A stretch of 64,000 nt of DNA from Chaetoderma sp. LZ-2023a. Lineage: Eukaryota > Mollusca > Caudofoveata > Chaetodermatida > Chaetodermatidae. This document shows, piece after piece, positions 11,010-21,420 of the stretch. The translations under genes were made by a program, and so were the position numbers. Under the pieces are notes generated by a model. That model worked only from the letters and a program-made list of their open reading frames with translations, searched no databases and had not been told where the DNA came from. Every line of letters starts with the position of its first letter. Position 1 is the first letter of the stretch. Where the stretch lies: assembly GCA_034401795.1 (NCBI GenBank), contig CM067366.1, positions 77,348,983 to 77,412,982 of the forward strand. Reading direction: 5' to 3'.

Positions 11010-11501
11010 ATGGCGCGAGTAAAACATACTATCTGTAAGATAGACAGAACATTAAAATCGTCTGCACCGTCTAGGAATGTATTAGAAAAGCTGAGTCAGT
11101 CAACCACAGTTATTGATACCGTTGATACCGTGCCAGCAATGGTACAGCTCGGACGATTAGTGACAACTACGGCACCATGCGCGAACACCATCTCCCCTGC
11201 TATGAATAATAATCCGATGTTGCGGAAGTCCATCAAACCGTGTACACCTTATGCGGGAAAGAAGCCCAGCATAAAGCACCCAGTGTTAGCAGCAAAACGC
11301 CAAAAGAACGCACTGGCCACTGCACCCAATCCAGAGTTTGCAACAGGAGCCAGCAGCACCGTTACACTGACCGTCACCATTCCTGCAGTCACCATATCAC
11401 CCGCACCGTCACCAACTACTCACCCAGCGCAAATGACTGATGAAGATGCTCTGTCAAACTCAGATATTTCGGTAACCTGTGTTCATCAACGGACCTTTTG
11501 A
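11010..11501 (+). CDS. Threonine/proline-rich ORF, unknown
   Basis: A 163-residue frame with a basic N-terminal third and a Thr/Ala/Pro-rich second half (TVTLTVTIPAVTISPAPSP). Much of the Thr bias comes from the ACCGT-rich DNA itself (ACC/GTT/ACG codons), so the frame may be a by-product of that bias. No signal peptide or domain was seen. It lies 170 bp after the previous ORF in the same orientation. Confidence 0.25.
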   Translation: MARVKHTICKIDRTLKSSAPSRNVLEKLSQSTTVIDTVDTVPAMVQLGRLVTTTAPCANTISPAMNNNPMLRKSIKPCTPYAGKKPSIKHPVLAAKRQKNALATAPNPEFATGASSTVTLTVTIPAVTISPAPSPTTHPAQMTDEDALSNSDISVTCVHQRTF

Positions 11502-12849
11502 TAGACCGCGCTACCCAAACTAACTGGGACAATTTTGGACTTTTACTGTAATGACATAAATAGCTGAGATGTAATAAGTAGGAATTGTACCATTAAGCGT
11601 GTGACGACAGATTTGCCGTATTATTTTATTTACCGTTTTATAAGAATATTTTTCTTATTATTATTTTTGTAAAATCGAAACCTGGCCCCTAGGACGACTA
11701 CGGTTGTCTTGCGTGACTGTATATAATACGGTCATGCCTCAAAAATAAAATTGTACTGTGCTTATGCCATCACACACACCGTATGCAGTGTATCAATATG
11801 GCACACCATAATGTAACGATATAAGTTGGTCATGCCGTTCTGGCACAATTCTAGAACCACCTGACACACACTAATATGATTATTATACCGTACTGTTTTT
11901 AGTATTACTTTTCTTCCTGTATTACAGGACGGACCAAAAAGGAGAGCGGACTCTCGATAAAGGACTGCACTATAATAATGTACCGTTTTAAGATATACTT
12001 TTATATATTACTGTTTTATTATTAAAAATATGGCGTGCTGGAGCCTGGGTATTCTCTGATGGGGACAAATACCCATCACAAAGAGGGCGATCTCACCCGT
12101 TATTGTGAGTCTAAAACATCTTTCAAATAAAGTTGTGCACTACAGCAAAGAAAAACAAAAAAAATTTCTTTAATAAAAACCAGGCCAAAAATCAAAATAA
12201 AAAGTATGCGTCTCCCCCTAAACTTGCCAGCACGTCTACGTGCCTGCCTCTCATGAATACGCGCGTCACTTTTCACTCATTCTCCTCTTGGCTATGTGCC
12301 TACCTGAGAAGTCTATAATTCTCGCCCACTGGTGCCCTGAGGACGGCGATCCGCGATGCGGTATTGTTCAGCACAGGTGCCAAACTGGAATGGGTGATGT
12401 AGCACTGATCACAGTCGGGTGCGTGTGAGCCCGCCCGGCCCAGGGCACTCCACGCTCACCCCTCCACTGGCAATATATTGGCCCGCGCGTAAACGGCCAT
12501 TCCAGCAGGAGAACAGAGATATAGTCAGTGAGATCGATCTACATGCATACGTGGCCATGAGAGGTAAACAAACGTTGACGTGTTAGCCGGTGGAGACTGG
12601 CAACTTATGTATATATTTACTCATATTATGACAATTCCATATTATGGGACCGTCCTCAAAGATTTTGGTATGTATTAATATCAGCATTGAATGAGAAATT
12701 TAACATACTGAGGAGAAATTAAATCGGTTCAGATCTGGCGAAGATATGGCAAAATTAACGCTCTTTTGGAGCTCCAACTAAACGTAGACATCACCCGAGC
12801 GTGTGCCAGAACGAGAGTGAGCTAGCCACGATTTCTCTAGCTACATTGT
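11502..12849. other. AT-rich non-coding stretch
   Basis: No gene recognised. It holds several AATAAA signals (for example near 11747 and 12127) and A-rich runs near 12150-12190, as expected of decayed 3' regions. Confidence 0.5.
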
Positions 12850-15800
12850 CTCGTACACACCACATGCTCTGATTGGCTGACCCGGCTGGCACAGCCTCTC
12901 ACCGAGTATAAAAGGCTGTCTCGAAGCCAAACTGGAATAGAAGGGACGCGACTCGGTCCAAGAGTGTGAGCATTCTCACTATCTGTCTACTGCATAGATC
13001 TCATGTTCTGCAATCTACACCAAGGCAGCTTATTACAGTCACGTTCCCTCTCCAGACAGCCGTGCTCCGCACCGCACCAAGTTTTTGTATACACCTGGTA
13101 GATCAACAGGAGTAACAACCTAAATTAAAATAATGTCCTTTATTTTCAACACCGCCAACAACGGTGCCATCATTGCGGTGTAAGACTTTTGGCCATTACC
13201 ACCTAAATTAGCATGTAAGAATGTTGGTGTTTATCATGTCTCACCAGACTTGCCGTGCCACTATAAAAACGGTGGTATAGAACAATGGACGTATCCAGCA
13301 TCATTACAATTATGTTTTAAACGTAGTCCCAACAAGGACATTGCTTTACGCAGTGTAAGAGCTAAATGGCGTGGATCGCCGAGAAAATATTTCCACATAA
13401 TATGTACTTACCGTCTCTACACAATGGAGACATCCGTCACTCTTAAAGCACAAACAGTCGGTATTACAGTTAACTAATCAGTATGTGCTATGCATTAGGA
13501 CCAGTTAGCCACCAAGATTGGGTTTATTCCTCACTGTTTTCGAGTATGAAACATTATGGCCAGCACCATGCAGTAATTCTCCAGGCGGCTGATCCACCGT
13601 TCCTCAAATCATACCGCAAGAAAGTGGTACAAAGACTACATGCGACGTTTAAACTGCACTGGTGACTAATAGGTGCAGCACACATAGGAACATTTCTTAG
13701 TTATGTATACTGTCATTAATAATAAATAAAGTACCGCCCTATGTGGTACCATAAGGTCAGATGCGACCGCCACTTTAAGACAATATTGTACATAGTATTA
13801 TGCATTGCAAACGGTGCCAGCAATTAAACGGCACAGCAGGATAAGTTGGCCTTATACTTCAATGAATGTGTAATTGTAATTAGCCATTCTTCCCCTATTA
13901 TTACTTAGCAGTAAAAACTAGGAAACATATTTGGACCGCAGAACACCTAGGCTACACTATACATCACCAACAAATGCATCACCATATCCTCTCCCAACGG
14001 CACCAACTTTGCAATAAGGTCGCTGCTCATGCTCTCATCAGGGAACATGCTATGCTATCGTTAAACCTAGGACTATGATAGCTCAATAGGAGAGGGTTTT
14101 AAGCTAGCCAAGATCGGTTAGTCTTCAAATGGAGAATTGTTATTAAAAATCCCTTCTTCACGGTCAATAAGACCGTTGTATAAACGGTACTACTGATTTT
14201 CTTAGTTGGCCATCCATATTGAGGCCTCCTAATTTAAAGTAAAGAGTACCCACCTGTGAATATACTACTCTGGCTGTCTGGCCGAAATAATTGTTTGAAT
14301 TCCCACCGTCAGAACGTTTAGGACAGTCTCTAGAATCTACAGCAGGTTTCTAGCCGGCCAGAATCAATTTGCCGTTCACATACATGTTCCGAGTATTAAT
14401 ATCTATTAAGCAAGACTTTTCATGCCAAAGTAGGAAACACTGCGAAAATATAAATAAGGCAAACCTGTTGCTATACCAGCAGTGTTCTTACGGCAATTTT
14501 CTCCAAACCTAAAGCGGCTAAATGGTAACGCCAGGGTACGGATCTCATATGGTCCATACTCGAAACCTTAGGTGATAGATAGGAACACTGATCGCTATCT
14601 AACTCATCATGGTGACTGGGTGACACTTTAGAGCTCACCGCGCCTATGGCATACTCACTACAGATGGAAATCTGTTTCTCTTTCCCCACCATAAGTAAGC
14701 TAAAATCCGCTTTCTAAACATGCTTCTGTCAATGTGATTTGTCCATGTGTTGTTATTTGTGGCTGTGATGCGGTATGTAGAGGGATCACTTTGCGGCTCT
14801 GAAACTACCGCCAGACAACATGTTGCACGCTGTTGGTCTGACGAGAGATGCTCCGTGGGGTATTGGCAACGGTACCGAGCATCCTCGCCGGGAAGACGTA
14901 ATCGTTAAAGACGGTTATTGCTACGCCGTTTGCGGTCTAAAATATATGTTTTGAACTTACAACCAAAAGTTAGTCGAGGCCATTTTTAGGGACACAAAAA
15001 TGAATGGTACCCACTACAACGGTATCTTTAACTTAAGAAACGGTGCTGAAACCAATGGGAATCAGCCACCGCATCTTCACGTACACACCGTAGGCACACA
15101 ACAGTAAAGTATCTATATTAGGATAAATACACATAACAATTTTTCTTTCTCTCTTTGTAGGATAGGAAGGTGGCCCATTTTCCCGCTCTCCTCCTCCGCT
15201 TCGGCGTTGAAGGAATTTCTTTTTTGACGGAGGCCCGTGCGAGGCGATTTCCTCTTGCAAAGTTTTTTATGCCCTGCCTTGTGCAGTGAACGCCAACATA
15301 ATTTTTCTCCTCATTTATCGTTGCCGTGTGATGTCTCTCTAACCTTTGCATGCAAACGGTGAGATTACATCCACCCCCTTTTTTCACATTTTAATAGTTA
15401 GTTTCCCACCGGTTGCCTTCTCACAAGGCGCCACAGTGTAGTACAGTCGTAAATTTCTTCTCAAACAACTGGCAAGGGCATAGTCATCCTTGGCATAAAG
15501 AGGTATTGGCTCCCCAGTTTTGCCCCTCATTGTTATGGTCGGGCGATTCTCTCCCTATCATGCGAAGTACGGTACTGCACCGTCGTATATGTCCTCCCAA
15601 GCAAGCAGTAAAGATTCAGTCATTAATGGTACCGTTTGGTATGGGTTCCCCATTCTTGCCGTCTATGTTAATGTAGGACACTTCTCTCTCTCCTATCTTC
15701 CCTCTTCCTCCGCTATGGCGTTGCAGGCATTTTCCTGTGACAGAGGCCCGCACGAGGCACTTTCCTCTCGCAAATCAATAATGCCTGAGGCAGATATACT

Positions 15801-16260
15801 TTATATTAAACCAACTGATGTGCCCTAACCGGAACTTTCCCCACACAGAGTATCTTTCACGATACTGTCTATATATGACTAGATCAGTTAGGTACCTCCG
15901 GCGAGACATAAACCCAAATTCACCACTCTCGTTTTCACATACACCGTTCATAAGTGACGAGCATATAAAAATTGTTTGTTACTATAATTAGGTAAATAAA
16001 TTGTGTTAGCACCGTTCTTCCCACCTTGGAAATGACGGCGAGACATACCGGGGACACGAACATCCGGGACGATATGGTAGTTTTCAATTTTCGTAGCCTG
16101 CACGAGCTCTCTGGAACGTGATCACACCACTGACCCTGGAGGTCGGTTTTTGTGGACACCTGAGATGCGCGGCGACCGTTCCCCAACCCCGAGGCTGGCT
16201 GACCAGCAGCAACAATGGCAAGCGGCGGAGTCACGCGGCCCCTGGCGGCCACATTACCGT
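12850..16260 (+). repeat. Large dispersed repeat, copy 1 (LTR/leader-like)
   Basis: Blocks of this stretch match, in the same order and reversed, blocks at 50836-53760. The promoter area 12860-13000 matches 53600-53740; 14530-14695 matches 51900-52080; 14725-14885 matches 51720-51880; 15700-15785 matches 51363-51440; 15880-16000 matches 51110-51260; 16040-16210 matches 50900-51075. Spacing is conserved. The 51363-51440 block is present twice here (also at 15165-15260). A promoter at one end and a weakly conserved frame at the other (WNV...LTSS-like) suggest the terminal and leader part of a large LTR-type element. Short frames at 13250-13665 are not recognised. The element is old and much decayed. 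Confidence 0.65.
12872..12914 (+). promoter_or_regulatory. CCAAT/TATA promoter-like site in the repeat
   Basis: An inverted CCAAT box (gattggctga, 12871-12880) precedes a TATA box (tataaaag, 12907-12914) by about 30 bp. The partner copy keeps the CCAAT element (ccaat, 53707-53711, opposite strand) and a degraded TATA position near 53683. Conservation in two copies supports a real promoter of a mobile element. Confidence 0.55.
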
Positions 16261-17188
16261 CATCATCTTTGTCTTCGTCGTCATCATTGTCCTTATTGTC
16301 ATCATCGTCGTTGACCTCCTCATTCGTTGTGGGTGTTTTATTGTTCTAGCGATCAGTGTTATTCATATTGACACTATTGTTGTCATTTTCAATGTCCTCA
16401 TATTTTCTATTATAGTCTTCAGGAACAGTCTGTGGTATAGTATGCCATCGATGTCATTGTACGTTTTCATTCACAATCCTCCTACGGGCTACGAATTCGT
16501 GTGTGATCACCTTGGTAAATCTAGAGAGTTTTAATAGGAACGGTGTCTTGTGCATAGAGAGTAACTCTATTGCCCATCTAATGTCCTTGTATTGGCACAT
16601 AAGGGTGGTTAAATACGTGTCTAATAGAACAAGGAACGAATGCACTTTCTATAATAATTTACGCATTCGATATTAAGCGTTAGTAAGCGGTGACCAGTGC
16701 GTAGTGATAACCCTCTGTTGCTCTCCAGGTCGACGCATATAACCGATGTGACCACTAGCTATGCTAAAATGTACCACAGGACAATTCTGAATCTTGTTTA
16801 TTGCATGCATTTGGGCAATGCTTTGCCAGTGCTATGTTGCATGATGGAATGCAAACGTATGGGTGGACGTTGTCATTGACTACCAAGGTGCCATATTGAT
16901 TTCGTAATTTCTATTTTTCTGACAACACTGCCTACCTAGCATTTACATTGCATCGCGCTTTTTAATTGCGCCTGGTAACTACTATAAGCCGATTTTTTGG
17001 TTTGTTTGCAGATCGGTCTGTCAGTGTCACACTTTACCTCTTAAATGCAACTCTAGCGCTCGCGCACGTGTTTATTCGAATATACCATGATTGTTGTTAT
17101 CGACGTGGTCATTATCAAGTTCATGGATGGTGAAAATACGGCGACGATGGTAAACAAGTGTAGATATATTTATTTCATTGTTTGACAG
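16261..17188. other. Intron or upstream sequence, no gene recognised
   Basis: This stretch begins with a GTC/ATC-rich low-complexity run (about 16255-16330), which creates a long hydrophobic but meaningless frame. No earlier symporter exon was recognised. The stretch ends in a pyrimidine-rich acceptor before 17189. Confidence 0.5.
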
Positions 17189-17413
17189 GGTACGTTTACC
17201 GAGCACTCACTGCATTATATGCGGCATGATAAAATCCACTACCTTGGCTGGGAATGAAGATAAGCATTCCAAGGAGAACACATGCATGTGTAAGAGTCCT
17301 ATTCTTTGCCAGTTCTGTATTGAGGACAGACGTATGTTGGCTGAAAGAGCTTCATCTAAGAAAGCTGTATACTCGCCTAAGAAATATAACTGCCCCACCC
17401 ATGGAGACTTCAG
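17189..17413 (+). CDS. DUR3-like urea/proton symporter, exon with Cys-rich loop
   Basis: This exon encodes about 74 residues of a cytoplasmic-type loop in a sodium:solute symporter of the DUR3 branch, which moves urea (with protons or sodium) across membranes. It starts after tttgacag and ends at cttcag/gtacgt. It enters with one base of a split codon and leaves with two, which pairs with the next exon to give DFR-AYQD in frame. The loop holds a Cys/His series: CIICG, TCMC, CQFC and CPTH (C-x2-C, C-x-C, C-x2-C, C-x2-H), which could bind zinc. As I recall, DUR3-like proteins of marine invertebrates carry a similar insertion. The preceding exon was not found. Confidence 0.85.
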
Positions 17414-17770
17414 GTACGTACTGAGAATGCGGAGTTGTCAACGTAACGAGGGTACGTCGTTTTATAAGACATATATGCAGATTTTGACATCTGCTTGTCT
17501 GTCCTATGCAATAACGTACGCTCGGCAAACATATTTTCAAAACTCCACCCATATCGAAACAAGTGACGTGAATAGCACTAGACTAGTTATTATTCTAATA
17601 TTCCAAGTGAGTTAATATATTAGTTGCATGCCGTTTAAAATGTCTAATATAGTCTCGTTCAATGGCCACCGGTTTTGTCCTCAGCGAGAATCACTAACCC
17701 CTCTTATGTCAACTTAGCCATACAACGGAACCATCAGTGATCTCTCGGAATGCCTATGTGTAGGCTAATA

Positions 17771-17832
17771 GAAGACTATTTTTTTTGGAAATTTACCAGT
17801 CATAAATTTCCAAAGAAATAGTCTTTTCTTAG
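17771..17832. repeat. Foldback MITE family 2
   Basis: The arms gaagactatttt and aaatagtcttttc flank inner arms built on gaaatttacc/ggaaat, so nearly the whole element can fold. Relatives lie at 56428-56515, 57098-57192 and 61639-61735, and share even the downstream flank (cttag..gcaaatggaca). Confidence 0.7.
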
Positions 17833-18497
17833 CCAGCAAATGGACAATGACTAAAGAAAAATTTTAATTTGTTTAAGCAATTAAACCTTTAATCATCAAA
17901 CCGGCCAAAACGACGGGTTCCAAAAGCCGTTTTTTATTATTGCATTATTCCATCGGTAAAGTTACAAAAGGAGTCATGTCTTGTCCGCAAATGGATATTC
18001 ACCGAGCAAAGTGTTCAATTTTCCCGAAAAATCTTGACCGCTACACGATTAGTTGTTATAAGTAGCGTTTTGAGCGCTTTGATGCGCTGCTGACACAAGA
18101 GGGGTTACCTCCCTTAGGTTCATTTTGGTCATCAGCGTACCAGATCCTGATTCGCTTAGATCAGTATGTACCGCCCACTCTCTGGCAATGTTGGCAAAGA
18201 ATACAGCAAATGCCAAAGCTTTCTGTACAGGGGTGACCTGTGAGCTAATATATAAATGCATGTGCGCTGAGCAGGGAGAATCGTACAATTAGAATACGGA
18301 GCTCTTTCATGATCACGACATGGAGGCTAACCACCCACAACACGATAACCGGAAAGACCATATATGCTACGATTAAAAGACGAGATGCCATATATAAAGA
18401 CAAATTACAGGCCATGATAAACACAACATGCACTGAAAATATCATGCTAACATTCTAGCATAAGAAAATGGATACTATTTCTAAATAAAAAAATCAC

Positions 18498-18572
18498 CAT
18501 CATCATCATAATCATCATCATCATCATCATTATCATCATCATCATCATCATCCTCATCATCATCTCTATCAT
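18498..18572. repeat. (ATC)n microsatellite
   Basis: An imperfect run of atc units just upstream of the symporter acceptor site. It is length-variable material about 20 bp from the splice site. Confidence 0.9.
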
Positions 18573-18591
18573 CATGGTAATTCTGTTTCAG

Positions 18592-18800
18592 AGCCTATCA
18601 AGATACGTTAGTTCATTTCAAGGATTGGTACATTGTCTGGACGAGCTTAGCCATTATCCCGTTCGGCCTGGCTGTCATCAACAGCGGCATAGACCTAACG
18701 TGGGCTTTCACTACTGGAGCTGTTCTCACTATTCCATTCTGCCCTGCGGTATTCCTGAGCATCGTCTGGGTGAAGACGACTGGCAAAGCTCTCATTGCGG
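18592..18800 (+). CDS. DUR3-like urea/proton symporter, middle exon
   Basis: This exon encodes 70 residues with two membrane helices: WYIVWTSLAIIPFGLAVINS, and then a helix starting at LTWAFTTGAVLTIPFCPAVF and running to FLSIVWVKTTGKALIAG. The block from FKDW to the TGKAL turn is characteristic of DUR3-like symporters. The acceptor is ttctgtttcag; the donor is gcg-g/gtgagt. One base of a Gly codon is left over, and it is completed by ga at the start of the exon at 42070, giving LIAGGLCGVFSG. The phase match over a 23-kb intron is strong evidence that both exons belong to one gene. Confidence 0.9.
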
Positions 18801-19482
18801 GTGAGTGTATTATGGCTGCTCATAGCATGATCATGATGGTAAAAGTCATCGTGATGAAAGTGTCAATCATGATGATACTATTGCGCTGCACAGAATAACA
18901 GTATCATAATAATGAATGTGAAACAAATACTATGTGATGACCCCGGATCAATCAAGTCGTAAATGGCACAACCATAATGGTGATTTCAGGTTTTGGATTG
19001 TCCAAACTCGTCATGATGATCTTCCATGAATGACACAATCTTCATGATGATTGTGGTATGCATGGCCCTTTTCGGTATGGTATTCATCTGAAAAATAGCA
19101 AAATCACCTTGATGCTTATGCTTTATGAGAGAGCATTTCCACTGGCTTGACGCATATGCCTACGAAGAGGCACTCATTTGAATGAAATGGTACCCGACTC
19201 CTATTGCTAAGAATAGTGGAGCCGAATGCAAAGCTATTGCATACACCACTACATACACAACTGCATAATCTCGGTCGTTCATCTAAGATTTTGCCTTGAT
19301 CATTCCTGATCTGATCTGTTACTCAAGTATATACGCTAATAATCAATTACGTCATATATACAATGCTGTAACAAAATCAAAATGTATAAAGAATGCTTTA
19401 GCTAGGTCCGTCGTGAACAGTTAAAGTCTGCCAAGTGTACGAATTGCTTGTCTTTGATGGATTTACTATTTAATAAATATTA
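18801..19482 (+). other. Start of the 23.3-kb symporter intron
   Basis: The intron runs 18801-42069 (gtgagt donor, ttttattacag acceptor). This first part has repeated atgatg/atcatg-rich text but no recognisable gene. The rest of the intron is listed feature by feature. Confidence 0.8.
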
Positions 19483-19574
19483 AGTTGAGTATTTTGAAGC
19501 TAATTTGACTGACCGCTGTTCCGCCATAGACAGCATCAGCACATAGTCAAATTAGTTTCAAAATATTCAGCAGC
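19483..19574. repeat. Foldback MITE family 1, intronic copy
   Basis: The left arm gttgagtattttgaagctaa and the right arm ttagtttcaaaatattcagc pair almost completely around a short loop with gactgaccgctg. It is the same family as the copies at 44171, 45523, 47211, 47569, 56608 and others. Confidence 0.8.
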
Positions 19575-19960
19575 TTACCTGTATGGGTACCTTGATATTA
19601 TGATATTGTGTCCCTGTGTATTGAGCACTATCGACCCCAACACAGGCAAAGCGTGGGTGGAGCTTTGGTTGAAATGGGTGGGGCATGGCTAGATATTACT
19701 CTCTATATATATAATTTTAGTAACAGGCACACGATTTATTTTAGCCATGTGTACTTCTATGCAATATAAACTCCAGTTTGGGCACAAAGAAATACATAAA
19801 GACCGTTTTACTGTTTTCTTATTCCGAGAATCCTCCTGTGATAAAATCGTCGTAATTGCACTAAATTCGGTTAATTTCACCATCGCACTATAGAATGAAA
19901 TGGATGTAAAGTTATTAAAATTAGCTTCCCCATATGTTTTAATTCTTAATAGCGACGACC
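19575..19960. other. Intron sequence, nothing recognised
   Basis: This stretch has a gtgggtggagcttgg-like motif also seen in the 45-48 kb repeats, and AT-rich sequence. No gene. Confidence 0.5.
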
Positions 19961-20036
19961 GTAGTAGTAGTGTCAAAATTAAAATGATACCACCTCCCTC
20001 AACTGACCGCTGTTCAGCGATCCGTGGCCATGGAAG
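19961..20036 (+). repeat. Half of a GTAGTAG foldback element
   Basis: gtagtagtagtgtc, followed by aaattaaaatgataccacct and ctcaactgaccgctgttc, matches the arm of the foldback at 39520-39783 in the same orientation, and the outer arm at 39783 in inverted orientation. It is then cut off by the (CT)n tract. Confidence 0.75.
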
Positions 20037-20061
20037 GCCGTGTCGAATATAAAACTCCCGG

Positions 20062-20062
<1 letters not shown>

Positions 20063-20132
<70 letters not shown>
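20063..20132. repeat. (CT)n microsatellite
   Basis: A nearly pure CT tract with a few CC interruptions. Confidence 0.95.
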
Positions 20133-20250
20133 ATTCTGGCCGGAATCCTGAGGAGGTTTTTCTATCTGTGGGACACTTTTCTACCTATCCTACCTATGTA
20201 CCTATCCTACCCCACCTATCTCCTACCCCACCCTGTGGCTATGCCAGCCG

Positions 20251-20535
<285 letters not shown>

Positions 20536-20733
20536 GTGCTTTGACCCCGCACTGGGGAGTGTCGCCATGGGTCTTTATCTAACCTGGTCATATTACCCCA
20601 GTCCTAGTGTCTTATCTAGTTTCGAAATTTCAGGTAAGTTCTAACGAGGTCTTTTGAGCAGATTTGAACGCCAGTCTGCAGCCTGGGAATCCTATGCAAT
20701 TCAATACTCTATTGATTGACCCACCGCAACACG

Positions 20734-21420
20734 ACTAAAGAGAACCCCAGTATCAACATCATGCACTGGAACTCAGAAGGGGTTACCAACAAGAAATCAA
20801 GCTCGAACAGTTCCTGTATGAAAACAACATTGATATCTGCTGCACCCAAGAGACACACCTGCACGAAGGAAAACCATTTAAGATCAGAGGTTACCAGATT
20901 TTCCGGTGTGATCGAAGTGAAAGAAAGAAAGGCGGGGTGATCACCTTGGTCCGAAACAGCGTGAACTCCAGCCAGATCAAAACCTTTATGGAAGAGGCAG
21001 AATATATAAAGATCAAGGTAACAACCAGCAACTCTGTGATTGACATTGTCAATTATTACTGCCCTAATGACAAGAATCTCTCACTTGACACAATCCAGGT
21101 CCCGGACTGCCACTTCCTCATTGCGGGAGACTTTAATAGCCAGTCCCAGAGCTGGGGATACAGAACACTTGATAAACGAGGAGAAGACATTGAAGCATGG
21201 CAAGATGAAAAGCACCTTTTACTTGTCAACGATCCCAGAGATCAGTCTACCTTCTACTCGCGCCGGTGGCACTCGACAACAACGCCGGACTTTGCATTTG
21301 CCGCATTTTGTACAGAAGACATTCACAGAAAGCTCAGTAGAGTGGTCTGATCGCAGTTAGGAGGAAGCGACCACCGTCCAGTCCTCCTATCTCTTTCTGG
21401 AAGTATTTCGACAAGTTCAC
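20734..21420 (+). pseudogene. LINE AP-endonuclease domain
   Basis: The blocks are in order: SINIMHWNSEGVTNKK (start block with Asn), an ICCTQETHLHEGK match (catalytic Glu) in another frame near 20835, KKGGVITLVRNSVN, HFLIAGDFNSQSQSWGY (Asp/Asn), FYSRRWHSTTTPDFAF and a GGSDHRPVLLSL match near 21360 (Asp-His). This domain nicks the target DNA for target-primed reverse transcription. At least two frame changes and a stop at about 21350 break it. Confidence 0.8.

Larger units (their letters stand above)
17414..18591 (+). other. Symporter intron (1.18 kb)
   Basis: This intron has a GT (gtacgt) donor and a ttctgtttcag acceptor. It contains a foldback MITE at 17771-17832 and an (ATC)n run at 18498-18572. 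No other gene was seen; frames on the minus strand at 18049-18445 are hydrophobic by composition only. Confidence 0.8.

Noticed and set aside
15033-15387. Minus-strand frames with basic residues (KRERKIV, PKRRRRAGK)
   Set aside because: They lie in the non-coding large repeat and are not preserved in the partner copy.
8360-16260. A long unknown DNA virus or second virus-like element
   Set aside because: The short frames have no recognisable viral gene, and shared word bias plus the repeat pair point to an LTR-type fossil instead.
16118-16534. Hydrophobic frame that looks like a multi-helix membrane protein
   Set aside because: The hydrophobicity comes from GTC/ATC-rich low-complexity DNA; there is no match to symporter helices and no suitable splice sites.
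18245-18445. Minus-strand hydrophobic frame in the symporter intron
   Set aside because: It lies antisense inside an intron, has no motif and no supporting context.
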